Shown here: piece after piece, positions 36,059-45,031 of the stretch
Layout: every line of letters starts with the position of its first letter
How positions within the stretch are numbered: the stretch's first letter is position 1
Assembly (NCBI RefSeq): GCF_014851865.1
Contig: NZ_JACVAM010000001.1
Coordinates: 1,328,309 to 1,392,308 of the forward strand
DNA length: 64,000 bases
Source of the DNA: Pseudomonas sp. PDM16
Lineage (GTDB): Bacteria > Pseudomonadota > Gammaproteobacteria > Pseudomonadales > Pseudomonadaceae
Reading direction: 5' to 3'
Program-made: the position numbers and the translations under genes
Notes under the pieces: generated by a model
The model's input: only the letters and a program-made list of their open reading frames with translations
The model's database searches: none
Told to the model about the DNA's origin: nothing

Positions 36059-36778
36059 ATGAGGTGGATGGTTGCCAATTGGAGCGGACTTGCCGTGGTG
36101 CTGATGGCACTGTGCATGGCCGGTTGCTCCGGGCGCCTGGCGCACGAGAGCATCGTCAGCAAGAGCAGCGAGCCCAGGGCGGGGGAGCTGCTGCAGAGCG
36201 ACGTGGACCGCATGGCGACGCTGGCCATGCGCGACAATCTGAACAGCCTCTACCAGCTGATGAGCAAGCTGTATCAGCGCAACCCGCAGGAGTGGCGCAA
36301 GACGGGGTTGGCCAGTCGGGCCGAGGCGGAGCAGGCGATTCACCTGGCCATCGAGAGCAACCAGCCGCTGCCCCATCTCGGCGGCCGCCGCGATGTGGCA
36401 GCGCTCAGCTATGCCCTGGGTGCGGATTTCCAGGGTGACCGGGTCGGCGCCTTCATCTACGCCCTGGGCAGCATGCTGGTGACCGCCCACGGGGGGCGCA
36501 CCGAGTTCTACCTCACCGACTCCTTCGATGCCCAGTTCATCTACAACGCTGCGCGCAATATCGAGAAGGCGGCCTGGATGCTCAGCCAGCGGCGTGACGC
36601 CAAAGGGCGCCCACTGCTGCTGTCCAACGAGGGCAGCAATCTCAGTTATGCGGTGGAGTTCGGCAAGATGACGGCCCGGCTGGACCTGCTCACCCATGTG
36701 CTGGAGGAGCGTTATCGCAGGCTCGGCGTCAACTACGCGCAGAGCCTGCTGTTCCTCAACTTCCTGCCGGTGCAGTGA
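36059..36778 (+). CDS. Hypothetical lipoprotein
   Basis: A 239-residue predicted lipoprotein: hydrophobic signal followed by the lipobox MAGC (ALCMAGCSG, Cys near 23), so it should be lipidated and held in the inner or outer membrane. The mature part is helical with a conserved-looking stretch GGRTEFYLTDSFDAQFIYNA. A GAGG motif precedes the ATG. It converges with yjdM 18 bp away. Function unknown. Confidence 0.76.
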   Translation: MRWMVANWSGLAVVLMALCMAGCSGRLAHESIVSKSSEPRAGELLQSDVDRMATLAMRDNLNSLYQLMSKLYQRNPQEWRKTGLASRAEAEQAIHLAIESNQPLPHLGGRRDVAALSYALGADFQGDRVGAFIYALGSMLVTAHGGRTEFYLTDSFDAQFIYNAARNIEKAAWMLSQRRDAKGRPLLLSNEGSNLSYAVEFGKMTARLDLLTHVLEERYRRLGVNYAQSLLFLNFLPVQ

Positions 36779-36796
36779 CGCTCGGGAGCGTGGGGG

Positions 36797-37138
36797 TCAG
36801 ACCTTGCGCACGAATTCCGACTTCAGCTTCATCGGGCCGATGCCGTCGATCTTGCAGTCGATGTCGTGGTCGCCGTCGCACAGGCGGATGTTCTTCACCT
36901 TGGTGCCCACCTTGACCACCAGCGAGGTGCCCTTGACCTTGAGGTCCTTGATCACGGTGATGCTGTCGCCGTCCTGCAGCAGGTTGCCGACGGAGTCCTT
37001 GATCACGCGTGCGTCATCGCCCGAGTCTGTGGCGGCGGTGGCCGACCATTCGTGAGCGCATTCCGGGCAGACGAGCTGGCTGCCGTCTTCGTAGGTGTAT
37101 TCGGAGTTGCACTTCGGGCAGGGGGGCAGGGTGCTCAT
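36797..37138 (-). CDS. yjdM: YjdM/PhnA-family zinc-ribbon protein
   Basis: A 113-residue protein. An N-terminal zinc ribbon ([21 protein letters not shown], four cysteines) is followed by the PhnA domain ([20 protein letters not shown]) and ends KSEFVRKV. Length and sequence match YjdM/PhnA proteins, which are not phosphonate hydrolases; their role is unclear. GAGGACC precedes the ATG at 37138, and the longer upstream frame is not translated-like. Confidence 0.9.
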   Translation of the reverse strand: MSTLPPCPKCNSEYTYEDGSQLVCPECAHEWSATAATDSGDDARVIKDSVGNLLQDGDSITVIKDLKVKGTSLVVKVGTKVKNIRLCDGDHDIDCKIDGIGPMKLKSEFVRKV

Positions 37139-37270
37139 GACGGTCCTCGGTCGAACGGAAAAGCCGCATATTGTATAGGGCTTTGTGGCCGTCGTGGGCG
37201 ATTGGTCGAACCGAAGGCGCTGCCGTGCCGTCCCACCTTGCAGGAGGAATGCTCGAAAACGGGAGGAGGC

Positions 37271-38143
37271 ATGGCATTCATCGACCTGCGCGGCGTTTCC
37301 TGGTGGACCATCGCACGGGGCACGGTCACCGACTTCATCGGTGACGAGCTGCCCATCTACGCGTCGGCTCTGGCCTTTCAGTTGTTCTTTTCGCTGTTCC
37401 CCTTCCTGCTGTTCCTCATCGCCCTGATCGGTGTGCTGGATGCGCAGCCTATCTTCGACTGGCTGCACCAGCAGGCGGAACTCGTGCTGCCGCAGGAGGC
37501 ACTGGGGCTGGTCGACCCGGTGATCGCCCAGCTGCAGACCCAGCAGGCAGGCCTGTTTTCCATCGGTATCCTGCTGGCGCTATGGACCGCGTCCTCGGCG
37601 GTGCGCTCGACCATGGCGGCGATGAACCGCGCCTATGGGGTGGAGGACGGGCGCCCCGCCTGGAAGCTGGTGCCGCTGTCGTTGCTTTACACCATCGGTA
37701 TCGCCGTTGCGTTGCTGCTGGCGGCGGCCTTGATGGTTGTCGGCCCCCAGGCAATGGACTGGCTGGCGGCCCAGGTAGGCCTGCAGGAGACCGTGGTGGT
37801 GCTCTGGGCCTGGCTGCGCTGGCCGCTGGCCGTGCTGATGCTCATTCTGGTGGTGGCGGCGGTGTATTACCTGGCGCCTGATGTCGAGCAGGAGTTTCGC
37901 TTCATCACTCCTGGCTCGATCCTGGCGGTGATCGTGTGGATCGCCGCGTCGCTGGGTTTCGGCTATTACGCGCAGAACTTTGCGAACTACAACGCCACAT
38001 ACGGCAGCATCGGGGCGATCATCATCTTCCTGCTCTACCTGTACATCTCATCGGCGGTGTTGTTGTTCGGCGCGGAGCTCAATGCGGTGATCGAGCATCA
38101 TGCTCACGAGGGCAAGGAGCCGGGAGAGAAGCAGGTGTCTTGA
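37271..38143 (+). CDS. YihY/virulence factor BrkB-family membrane protein
   Basis: A 290-residue inner-membrane protein with about six helices. [41 protein letters not shown] and [20 protein letters not shown] are family hallmarks. The family was once called RNase BN by mistake; transport or envelope roles are suspected. GGAGG lies directly before the ATG at 37271. It converges with the HAD gene. Confidence 0.87.
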   Translation: MAFIDLRGVSWWTIARGTVTDFIGDELPIYASALAFQLFFSLFPFLLFLIALIGVLDAQPIFDWLHQQAELVLPQEALGLVDPVIAQLQTQQAGLFSIGILLALWTASSAVRSTMAAMNRAYGVEDGRPAWKLVPLSLLYTIGIAVALLLAAALMVVGPQAMDWLAAQVGLQETVVVLWAWLRWPLAVLMLILVVAAVYYLAPDVEQEFRFITPGSILAVIVWIAASLGFGYYAQNFANYNATYGSIGAIIIFLLYLYISSAVLLFGAELNAVIEHHAHEGKEPGEKQVS

Positions 38144-38155
38144 GGGGCACTCCGG

Positions 38156-38779
38156 CTAGGCTATTTGCGTGATGTCCGAGAGTTGCCGGAACTCCCTCTC
38201 CGGCGCCAGTGCGCGCAGGGAGTCCGGCGTGGCGTATCCCCAGGACACGGCGCCGAAGTCGACTCCCGCCTTTCTCGAGGCCTCCAGGTCGGTGGCCTGG
38301 TCGCCGATGTAGATGACCTGCTCCTTCGGTATGCCGTATTTCCTGACGACCTTCCTGATCCTCGTGGTCTTTCCCAGGATCGACGCACCGCAGTCCAGGT
38401 GGCCGATGTACCTCATGCAGGCCGGCCCCAGGATGGTGGTTACATTGTCGGTTGCGTTGGAAGAGACGATGGCGATGGCTACGCCCCGTTCGTGCAGGGC
38501 TTGCAACGTGGCCTCGACCCCGTCGAATGTGCAGATGGATGCGGCGCTCGCGCGCATGAGGCCGATGAAGTCCCGCGAGACGAGCGGGAGTTTCCAGATC
38601 GGCATCTCGACGTGCTGCATCATCTGCCTGGCCCCATAGCCCCTGAGTGTCGGGATCTCGGCGGGCGATATCGACTTGAATCGGTGCTTCTCGGCGAGTG
38701 TATTGAACACGCCGATGAAGAAGGGGAAGGAGTCGGCCAGAGTGCCGTCGAAGTCGAATATCGCCAGCTTGTAGTTCAT
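38156..38779 (-). CDS. HAD-superfamily phosphatase (phosphoglycolate phosphatase-like)
   Basis: A 207-residue HAD hydrolase. Motif I is FDFDGTLADS (nucleophile Asp10, acid Asp12), motif II is IVSSNA, the motif III lysine is in GKTTRIRKVVRKYG, and motif IV is YIGDQATDLEASRKAG. The helical cap of subfamily IA is present. The start at 38779 gives the family N-terminus; the open frame extends further without support. Codon use is somewhat less GC-biased than its neighbours, so transfer is possible. Substrate unknown. Confidence 0.85.
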   Translation of the reverse strand: MNYKLAIFDFDGTLADSFPFFIGVFNTLAEKHRFKSISPAEIPTLRGYGARQMMQHVEMPIWKLPLVSRDFIGLMRASAASICTFDGVEATLQALHERGVAIAIVSSNATDNVTTILGPACMRYIGHLDCGASILGKTTRIRKVVRKYGIPKEQVIYIGDQATDLEASRKAGVDFGAVSWGYATPDSLRALAPEREFRQLSDITQIA

Positions 38780-38886
38780 GGACGTGCGCACAGGTTTGGG
38801 GTGGCGGATCTGGTGCCGGATGTTGGGCTGCCGGTGGCTGCTCGTCCAGCGTCTGTGTATCGAGGGGGCCGCGTGCCGGCTCCAGT

Positions 38887-38916
38887 TGCCTGATGTGCTT
38901 CCTGGCACATCAGGCA
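38887..38916. promoter_or_regulatory. Perfect 12-bp inverted repeat, candidate enhancer (UAS)
   Basis: TGCCTGATGTGC and its exact complement GCACATCAGGCA are separated by 6 bp. The palindrome is centred about 128 bp upstream of the sigma-54 GG dinucleotide, a normal distance for an activator binding site. There is no T-run, so a terminator is less likely. Confidence 0.55.
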
Positions 38917-39028
38917 GGATTTCAAGTTGCGCGCATTCTTTTCATCTTGAACGAGGATCGATTTCCTTGAGGGTTATGGCCTACAGAAAATCCATGTAGA
39001 TCATGGGCTTAAATGTTTCTTGTGTTGT

Positions 39029-39044
39029 GGCATCGGTCTTGCTG
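39029..39044 (+). promoter_or_regulatory. Sigma-54 promoter of racemase/oxidoreductase unit
   Basis: TGGCATCGGTCTTGCT fits the RpoN consensus (TGGCA, six bases, TTGCT). The invariant GG (39030-39031) and GC (39042-39043) are separated by exactly 10 bp. It lies 58 bp before the first gene. Confidence 0.8.
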
Positions 39045-39102
39045 TGGAAGAAGAAAATAAAAAGGCCGGTTCGACTACGGCTACTTCCCTCGGGAGATTC
39101 GC

Positions 39103-39852
39103 ATGACCCATCGCATCAAGGTAATCATCCCCATCCCCATGGACCAGGCAGGTGCCGCCAATCGTGCAGCGCAGTTGCCGGCCAATCTGATTCTTCCCGG
39201 TTTCCATCCCGAGTTCGTGCCGGTCGCCAAGGGCGCCTCGCTGGCCGACAGCGCCTACGATGTGCTGCTCATGGACTTCTCGGTGGTGCAGGCCGGCCTG
39301 CGTGCGCAGGAGGAGGGCTACAGCGCCATCTGCATCGATACCGTGAGCGACTCCGGCCTGGCTGCGCTGCGTTCGCGCCTGGATATTCCGGTCATCGCGC
39401 CGGGCATGGCGTCGTTCCACACCGCCTGCATGCTGGGCAAGAAGTTCAGCGTCATCACCATGTGGGACGAATGGTTCCCGCTCTACGAGAAGACCCTGAC
39501 CGAATACCAGCTGTGGCCTCGCGTGGCCTCCCTGCGCTCGATCAACACCCGGCCCGACCTCAAGGAACTGCTGGACGGCAAGGAGGAGGTCGTCTTCGCC
39601 AAGCTGGAGGCGGAGGCGCGGAGGGCGATGGACGAAGATGGCGCCGATGTGATCGTGCTCGGTTCCACCACCATGCACCAGTCGCATGCCTACCTGGCCG
39701 AGCGCCTGCCGATCCCGGTGATCAATCCCGGCCTGGTTTCCTACAAGCTCTGCGAGATGTTGCTGACCCTGGGCCTCAAGCAGAGCCGCAAAGCCTACCC
39801 TTCCCCCCAGAACCCGAACGACGCCGCCTATCACGGCTTCGCTGGCCAATAA
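39103..39852 (+). CDS. Asp/Glu/hydantoin racemase-superfamily protein, catalytic cysteines replaced
   Basis: A 249-residue member of the aspartate/glutamate/hydantoin racemase superfamily (IDTVSDSGLAALRSRLDIPV, GKKFSVITMWDEW, VIVLGSTTM). At the first cysteine position of the superfamily (C-x-x-D-x-G-L) there is Thr80; at the second (LGC-A-x-M) there is Ser188. Cys77 is nearby but out of register. Two-base racemisation therefore looks unlikely. Superfamily relatives include maleate isomerase and arylmalonate decarboxylase. It is the first gene after a sigma-54 promoter and heads a four-gene unit. Confidence 0.83.
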   Translation: MTHRIKVIIPIPMDQAGAANRAAQLPANLILPGFHPEFVPVAKGASLADSAYDVLLMDFSVVQAGLRAQEEGYSAICIDTVSDSGLAALRSRLDIPVIAPGMASFHTACMLGKKFSVITMWDEWFPLYEKTLTEYQLWPRVASLRSINTRPDLKELLDGKEEVVFAKLEAEARRAMDEDGADVIVLGSTTMHQSHAYLAERLPIPVINPGLVSYKLCEMLLTLGLKQSRKAYPSPQNPNDAAYHGFAGQ

Positions 39853-39875
39853 CACCCATAAGGAGAACAAGCACC

Positions 39876-40265
39876 ATGAGTCGCCTCTCTCGTGAGCAAC
39901 TGATCGATCTGGCTACCCAGAAGTACTTCGGAAACGTGGACAACAAGAACATGGAGGCCGTGCTGGACTGCTGCCATGAGGATGTAGTGTTCACCATCCA
40001 GACCGACAATCTCACGCACAACGGCCATACCGGCGTGCGCAAGATGTTCGACAACCTGTTCAACAACTTCGAGGAAATCTGGCACGGCGACTTCGAAGTG
40101 GCGGCCGACGTCGAGACGCAGACCGTCTGCTCGCGCTTCAACGTGTACCTGAAGGATGCGCAGGGCAACGAGACTCGCCTGCGCAACTGCAACTTCTGGT
40201 ACGTGGAAGACGGCAGGTTCCGTCGCGTCTTCGTGTTCATGAGCGGCGAGAACGTGCTGCGCTGA
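39876..40265 (+). CDS. NTF2/SnoaL-like fold protein
   Basis: A 129-residue cone-shaped alpha+beta barrel protein of the NTF2-like superfamily (YFGNVDNKNMEAVLDCCHED, then the beta-sheet VCSRFNVYLKDAQGNETRLR). AAGGAG precedes the ATG at 39876, 23 bp after the racemase-like gene. Members include ketosteroid isomerase, SnoaL cyclase, dehydratases and ligand-binding subunits. Asp/His residues that could act as acid-base pairs are present, but no specific activity can be claimed. Confidence 0.8.
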   Translation: MSRLSREQLIDLATQKYFGNVDNKNMEAVLDCCHEDVVFTIQTDNLTHNGHTGVRKMFDNLFNNFEEIWHGDFEVAADVETQTVCSRFNVYLKDAQGNETRLRNCNFWYVEDGRFRRVFVFMSGENVLR

Positions 40266-40397
40266 TCGCCCCGTGCCTGTCCCGGGGGCATTGCCGTGAT
40301 GCACCCCGGGCTCCGTAGAAGCTGCCAGCGTGGCGGCTAGTGGCCCGTCCCACGAAGACGGACCTCGCTCCAGAACAAGAACAAAAGGATGAGGAAC

Positions 40398-42515
40398 ATG
40401 ACCCAGCCCACGACGCCGGGGGAGCTTCGCTATCCCTCGCTTTTCACGCCGCTGAAGATCGGCAACATCACCATTCGCAACCGGCTCATGCAGACCGCCC
40501 ACGCCAAGGGCTTTGCCTCGGCCGAGGGCCTGACCAATGACCGCGACATCCACTACCAGGCCGAGCGCGCCAAGGGTGGTATCGGCCTGATCGTGACCGG
40601 GGCGCGCCATGTGCATCCCAACTCCACCGGGCCCAACCGTTCCCTGGCCCGTGGCAACCGCCAAGAGATGATCGAGCGCGATGCCGAGATGGTGAATGCG
40701 GTACACGCCTTTGGCGGGCGCATCATCGCCCAGCTGATTCACTTCGGCCCGCAGGGGCGCAGCGGTGCGCTGGACGATTACCGTGTGCTGTGGGGGCCGT
40801 CGACCATGAAGTCGCCGGCCTACAACGAGTGGGCCAAGGAGATGACCAAGGCGGAGATGGACGAGGTGTCCGAGCACTTCGCCCAGACCGCGCTGAATGC
40901 TCAGGCCGCCGGCTTCGATGGTGTCGAGCTGCATTACTCTCACGGCTACCTGCACCAGCAGTTCCTGTCCTTCGTCTACAACAAGCGCGCCGACGAATAC
41001 GGCGGCAGCCTGGAGAACATCGTGCGCTTCCCAATCGAGACGATGAGACGGGTGCGCGAGGCGGTCGGGCCGAACTTTGTGGTCGGTATCCGCGTCTCGC
41101 TGGACGAGTGCACTGTGGACGGCATGCACGCCGATACGGCCATCCAGATGACCAGCAGGATGGTGGAGACCGGGCTGATCGACTATGTCAGCGCCACCGC
41201 AGGTACTTATGCGGCCCATGCCGACCAGATTCCTCCTGGCGACTACCCGGAGAACTGGCTGGTGGACGACGGCGCTCGCCTGCGTGCTGCGCTGCGCGAG
41301 ATCAGTGATATTCCGGTGTTCATCGTTGGCCATATCGTCGACCCGGAGAAAGCCGAAGCCCTGGTCGCCAGTGGTGCCACCGACATGGTGGCGATGACCC
41401 GTACGCAGATTGCCGACCCTGAATTCTGCAACAAGCTGCGTGAGGGCCGCGAAGACGAGATCAATCACTGCATCCGCTGCAACCAGGCGTGCATTGCACG
41501 ACTGATGGCCGGCAATGCGATTTCCTGCGTGGTCAACCCGGCTGCCGGCCGCGAGCAGCGCTACGGTCTGCATACCCAGCAACCTGCGCAGGCACCGGGC
41601 AGCTGGCTGGTGGTGGGCGGTGGCCCGGCGGGGATGAAAGCTGCGCTGACCCTGCGTCAGCGCGGTCACCAGGTAACCCTGGTGGAGAAAAGCGAGCGCC
41701 TGGGCGGCATGCTGAACCTGGCGGCGCAACTGCCACGGCGGCAAAAGTTCGGCTTCATTCCGCGTGATCTGGAGCGCCAGCTGCGCAAGGCCGGGGTAGA
41801 GATCTGCCTGAACCGCGCGATGACTGCCGACGACGTGGTGGCCTTCGGTGCCGATGGGGTGATTGTGGCCACCGGCTCCACGCCGCTGAAAACTGCTTTC
41901 ACCTCCACCCGTCCGGCGGTGGACCGCGTGCCCGGTACCGAACAGGCCAATGTGCTCAGTGTGGTGGAGGTTCTGGAAGACCCGAGTCGGGTAGGCAAGC
42001 GCGTGGTGCTGTTCGATGAAGATGGCGGCCGCTATGCCCTGGGCACCGCCGAGTATCTGCTCGACCGTGGCCATCAGGTACACCTGGTCAGCCGCTTCAT
42101 CTCGCTGTCGCCCAACCTGGCGCTGACCCTGGATCTGCCGGTGAACTACCAGCATGTGTTCCGCAAGGGCTTGCAGTACACGCTCAACAGCTGGGTGCGC
42201 AGCATCGATGGCCAGCGGGCGCAGTTGCTCAACCTGTTCACCGATCTGGATGGCGAGTGCCTGGAGGCCGACACCTTCATCATCGCCGCGGGCCATAGCC
42301 CGCTCGACGACCTTTACCGATCCCTGCAGGGGCGGGTGGAGAACCTGCACTGCATCGGCGACGCGCGTCTGCCACGCGCCCTTCAGGACACCCTGTACGA
42401 GGGCATGCTGGCAGGCCGCGAGCTGCTGGACGACCCGGGACGCTTCATCGAACAGGGGGAGCTGGAAGGCTTTGGCGCCGACTGGCGCAGTGCCATGGGC
42501 GCACCTGCACGCTGA
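40398..42515 (+). CDS. NADH:flavin oxidoreductase, 2,4-dienoyl-CoA reductase/TMADH family (paralogue 1)
   Basis: A 705-residue multidomain flavoenzyme. An N-terminal old-yellow-enzyme TIM barrel binding FMN (substrate-site histidines in VELHYSHGYLHQQFL) is followed by a 4Fe-4S site Cys358, Cys361, Cys365, Cys377, then an FAD/NAD(P)H domain (GSWLVVGGGPAGMKAALTLR). This is the layout of FadH and trimethylamine dehydrogenase. It could reduce an activated C=C bond or demethylate an amine. The start at 40398 is preferred to an ATG 9 bp upstream. The next gene is a paralogue. Confidence 0.92.
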   Translation: MTQPTTPGELRYPSLFTPLKIGNITIRNRLMQTAHAKGFASAEGLTNDRDIHYQAERAKGGIGLIVTGARHVHPNSTGPNRSLARGNRQEMIERDAEMVNAVHAFGGRIIAQLIHFGPQGRSGALDDYRVLWGPSTMKSPAYNEWAKEMTKAEMDEVSEHFAQTALNAQAAGFDGVELHYSHGYLHQQFLSFVYNKRADEYGGSLENIVRFPIETMRRVREAVGPNFVVGIRVSLDECTVDGMHADTAIQMTSRMVETGLIDYVSATAGTYAAHADQIPPGDYPENWLVDDGARLRAALREISDIPVFIVGHIVDPEKAEALVASGATDMVAMTRTQIADPEFCNKLREGREDEINHCIRCNQACIARLMAGNAISCVVNPAAGREQRYGLHTQQPAQAPGSWLVVGGGPAGMKAALTLRQRGHQVTLVEKSERLGGMLNLAAQLPRRQKFGFIPRDLERQLRKAGVEICLNRAMTADDVVAFGADGVIVATGSTPLKTAFTSTRPAVDRVPGTEQANVLSVVEVLEDPSRVGKRVVLFDEDGGRYALGTAEYLLDRGHQVHLVSRFISLSPNLALTLDLPVNYQHVFRKGLQYTLNSWVRSIDGQRAQLLNLFTDLDGECLEADTFIIAAGHSPLDDLYRSLQGRVENLHCIGDARLPRALQDTLYEGMLAGRELLDDPGRFIEQGELEGFGADWRSAMGAPAR

Positions 42516-42621
42516 CCGGCCGCTATCGCCGTGCTCGTCTGCGACCCTGCACGTGCGGGGCGTGGGCGGGTGTTGATCAAACCCGATGTCCGGCCTCAGC
42601 GCCGGTCCTGGGAGCATCGCA

Positions 42622-44700
42622 ATGACCGTTGAACGTTATCCGCATCTGTTCCAGCCGTTGCGGCTGCGCGGGATCACCCTGCGCAACCGCATCATGCAGT
42701 CGGCCCACGCCATGGCCTTCAACTCGCCCGATGGGCTGACCAACAACCGTGACATCTTCTACCACGCGGCGCGGGCCAAGGGCGGCATCGGTCTGATGGT
42801 CACCGGCAATCGCCTGATCCATCCAACCTCCAATACCTTCTGCCGCGGCTACCCCTATGGCTACCGCGAGGAGATGATCGAGCGCGACACCGCGCTGACC
42901 GAGGTCGTACATGGTTTCGGCGCGCACATCTTCGCCCAGCTCAACCACTTCGGCGTGATGGGGGAAACCCACGCCATGGACGACTACCGGGTGCTGTGGT
43001 CGTCCTCCAACATCAAGTCGCCGGTGTTCGGCGAGATGGCCAAGGCCATGGAGCGCTCGGACATGGACGAGATCGTCGAGGGCTGGGTGCGCTCGGCGGA
43101 GTACTCGCGCCTGGCTGGTTTCGATGGTGTCGAGGTGCACCTGGCTCATAGCTATTTGCTGCACCAGTTCATCTCGCCGCTGTTCAACAAGCGCGACGAC
43201 GAGCACGGCGGCAGCTTCGACAACCGCATGCGCTTCCCGCTGGAGGTGATCAAGGCGGTGCGCGATAAGGTGGGCCCGGACTTCGTGGTGGGTATTCGCC
43301 TGTCGATGGACGAGATGGTGCCCGGCGGCATGGAGGTCGCCGACTGGATTCAAGTGGCGCAGACCGTCGAGGCCAGCGGCCATATCGACTACATCATGGC
43401 CACGGCCGGGGTGTACCAGTCGGCCACCTACATCATGCCGCCGTATGACGTGCCCAATGGCTGGCTGGCCGACCCGGTGGCCCGTCTCAAGCGGGCGGTG
43501 AAGCTGCCGGTCTTCTGCGTGTCGGGTATCGGCAGTGCCGGTGAGGCCGAGGCTATCCTCGCTCGTGGCGGTGCCGACATGGTGGCAATGACTCGCGCGC
43601 AGATCGCCGATCCGGAGTTCGCCAACAAGACCGCCGAAGGCCGTGAAGACGAGATCTACCACTGCCTGCGTTGCAACCAGGGCTGCGTCTCGCGGCTGTT
43701 CCACGGCACCTCGATGACCTGTCAGATCAACCCTGCCACCGGCCGTGAAGAGGTCTTCGGTCCGCAGACCCTGGAGCTTGCACCGGATGCCAGGCACTGG
43801 GTGGTGATCGGTGGCGGCCCTGGCGGGATGAAGGCCGCCGAAGGGCTGGCCAAGCGTGGCCACCGCGTCACGCTGCTGGAGAAGGGCGCCGAGCTGGGGG
43901 GGCAGGTCAATCACATCGTGCGTTTGCCGCGCCGTGATTCCTTCGCCTGGATCACCGAGGACCTCAAGGTGCACATGGCCAAGGCTGGCGTGCAGGTGCG
44001 CCTGAACTGCGAGGCCAGTGTCGAGACGATCAAGGCGCTGCAGCCGGACGGGGTGATCGTCGCCACCGGCTCGCTGCCGGATCGCAGCGGCTACTCCGAC
44101 ATCAACCCGCTGGTCGACCGCGTGCCGGGGCTGGATGCCGACCACGTGTTCACCGCACTGGACGTGCTGGCTCATCCGGAGCGAGTCGGCAAGCGCGTGC
44201 TGGTGCTGGACGAAGAGGGTAATCGCTATTCCGCCGGCATCACCGAGTTGTTGGTGGAGAGTGGCCATGAGGTGCACGTGGTGACGCGCTGGAATGCGCT
44301 GTTCCATCGCCTGGGCACGACCCTCGACCAGCCGGTGGTCTATGCCAACCTGTTCAGTCGCGGGCTGACCTACACGCTGAACGCCTGGGTCAGTCGGGTA
44401 CGCGGCTCGGCGGTTGATCTATTCAACTTATACAGCGCCGACGAGGAGACCCTGGATGGGTTCGACAGCATCGTTCTGGCGGTGCGCCACCTGCCGGTAG
44501 ACGGCCTGTATCACGGGCTCAAGGCCGAGCTGCGGAACGTCCATCGGGTCGGTGATTGTGTGGTGCCACGCAAGACCGATCACGCGATCTTCGAGGGCTT
44601 CCTCGCCGGTCGTGAAATCTTCGATAACTGGAAGCGCTACATCGAACCAGGCTCCATCGAGCAATTCGACGGTCCCGTCGCGCAGCACCGCTTTGTTTGA
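42622..44700 (+). CDS. NADH:flavin oxidoreductase, 2,4-dienoyl-CoA reductase/TMADH family (paralogue 2)
   Basis: A 692-residue enzyme with the same three-part layout as its neighbour: OYE barrel (VEVHLAHSYLLHQFI), 4Fe-4S cysteines 348, 351, 355 and 367, and an FAD/NAD(P)H domain (VIGGGPGGMKAAEGLAKRGH). GGAGC precedes the ATG at 42622. The two proteins are clearly homologous but well diverged, so duplication is old or they were acquired together; they may act on successive or stereoisomeric intermediates. A strong terminator ends the unit. Confidence 0.92.
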   Translation: MTVERYPHLFQPLRLRGITLRNRIMQSAHAMAFNSPDGLTNNRDIFYHAARAKGGIGLMVTGNRLIHPTSNTFCRGYPYGYREEMIERDTALTEVVHGFGAHIFAQLNHFGVMGETHAMDDYRVLWSSSNIKSPVFGEMAKAMERSDMDEIVEGWVRSAEYSRLAGFDGVEVHLAHSYLLHQFISPLFNKRDDEHGGSFDNRMRFPLEVIKAVRDKVGPDFVVGIRLSMDEMVPGGMEVADWIQVAQTVEASGHIDYIMATAGVYQSATYIMPPYDVPNGWLADPVARLKRAVKLPVFCVSGIGSAGEAEAILARGGADMVAMTRAQIADPEFANKTAEGREDEIYHCLRCNQGCVSRLFHGTSMTCQINPATGREEVFGPQTLELAPDARHWVVIGGGPGGMKAAEGLAKRGHRVTLLEKGAELGGQVNHIVRLPRRDSFAWITEDLKVHMAKAGVQVRLNCEASVETIKALQPDGVIVATGSLPDRSGYSDINPLVDRVPGLDADHVFTALDVLAHPERVGKRVLVLDEEGNRYSAGITELLVESGHEVHVVTRWNALFHRLGTTLDQPVVYANLFSRGLTYTLNAWVSRVRGSAVDLFNLYSADEETLDGFDSIVLAVRHLPVDGLYHGLKAELRNVHRVGDCVVPRKTDHAIFEGFLAGREIFDNWKRYIEPGSIEQFDGPVAQHRFV

Positions 44701-44725
44701 CGTTGCTCCCTAGTGTGACTTTCAC

Positions 44726-44752
44726 CGGCACCTCGTGTGCCGTTTTTTTTTT
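44726..44752 (+). terminator. Strong rho-independent terminator
   Basis: A 6-bp perfect stem CGGCAC/GTGCCG (44726-44731 with 44737-44742) has a 5-nt loop and is followed by ten T residues. Confidence 0.93.
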
Positions 44753-44970
44753 GCCTGTCTGCTGCCGGTTTGCGCAGTGGGCGAGCGAAGCGGAGGTGCG
44801 GCAACAACCGGCTTGTCCCAGGCACTCGCAGCGGCCCCTCGGTAGTGCATGAATTCAGAATGAAATAACGATTTCAGCCTGCAATGAAATTGTCTTGAAA
44901 GGCTTTTTCATGAGTCTGAATATTTTAAATAAATATATATAAAACAATGAGTTGTATTTAATTTTAAGAC
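44753..44970. promoter_or_regulatory. Enhancer/bending region upstream of second sigma-54 promoter
   Basis: About 220 bp, sharply AT-rich from about 44890. It contains an inverted repeat TGAAAT-AACG-ATTTCA (44861-44876), about 100 bp before the promoter and so a candidate activator site. An IHF-like sequence CAATGAGTTGTAT (about 44945-44957) matches the reverse consensus at about 11 of 13 positions. No gene is visible. Confidence 0.5.
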
Positions 44971-44987
44971 TTGGCAAGGCCCTTGCT
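44971..44987 (+). promoter_or_regulatory. Sigma-54 promoter of main catabolic operon
   Basis: TTGGCAAGGCCCTTGCT is an almost ideal RpoN promoter: GG (44973-44974) and GC (44985-44986) are 10 bp apart and the flanks fit TTGGCA and TTGCT. It lies 44 bp before the CoA-transferase start. Confidence 0.88.
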
Positions 44988-45031
44988 ATCCCTCTTGTGC
45001 GGGCATTTCTAACAAGTACAAGAGAACGATC

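Larger units (their letters stand above)
38780..39102. other. Regulatory intergenic region upstream of catabolic unit 1
   Basis: 323 bp between the HAD gene and the racemase-like gene. It contains the 30-bp palindrome 38887-38916 and the sigma-54 promoter 39029-39044, both listed separately. No ORF is convincing. Confidence 0.6.

Noticed and set aside
39831..42617. A 928-codon minus-strand open frame opposite the first flavoenzyme
   Set aside because: Same reason: the plus-strand gene has a complete domain set, while the antisense product is compositionally biased and featureless.
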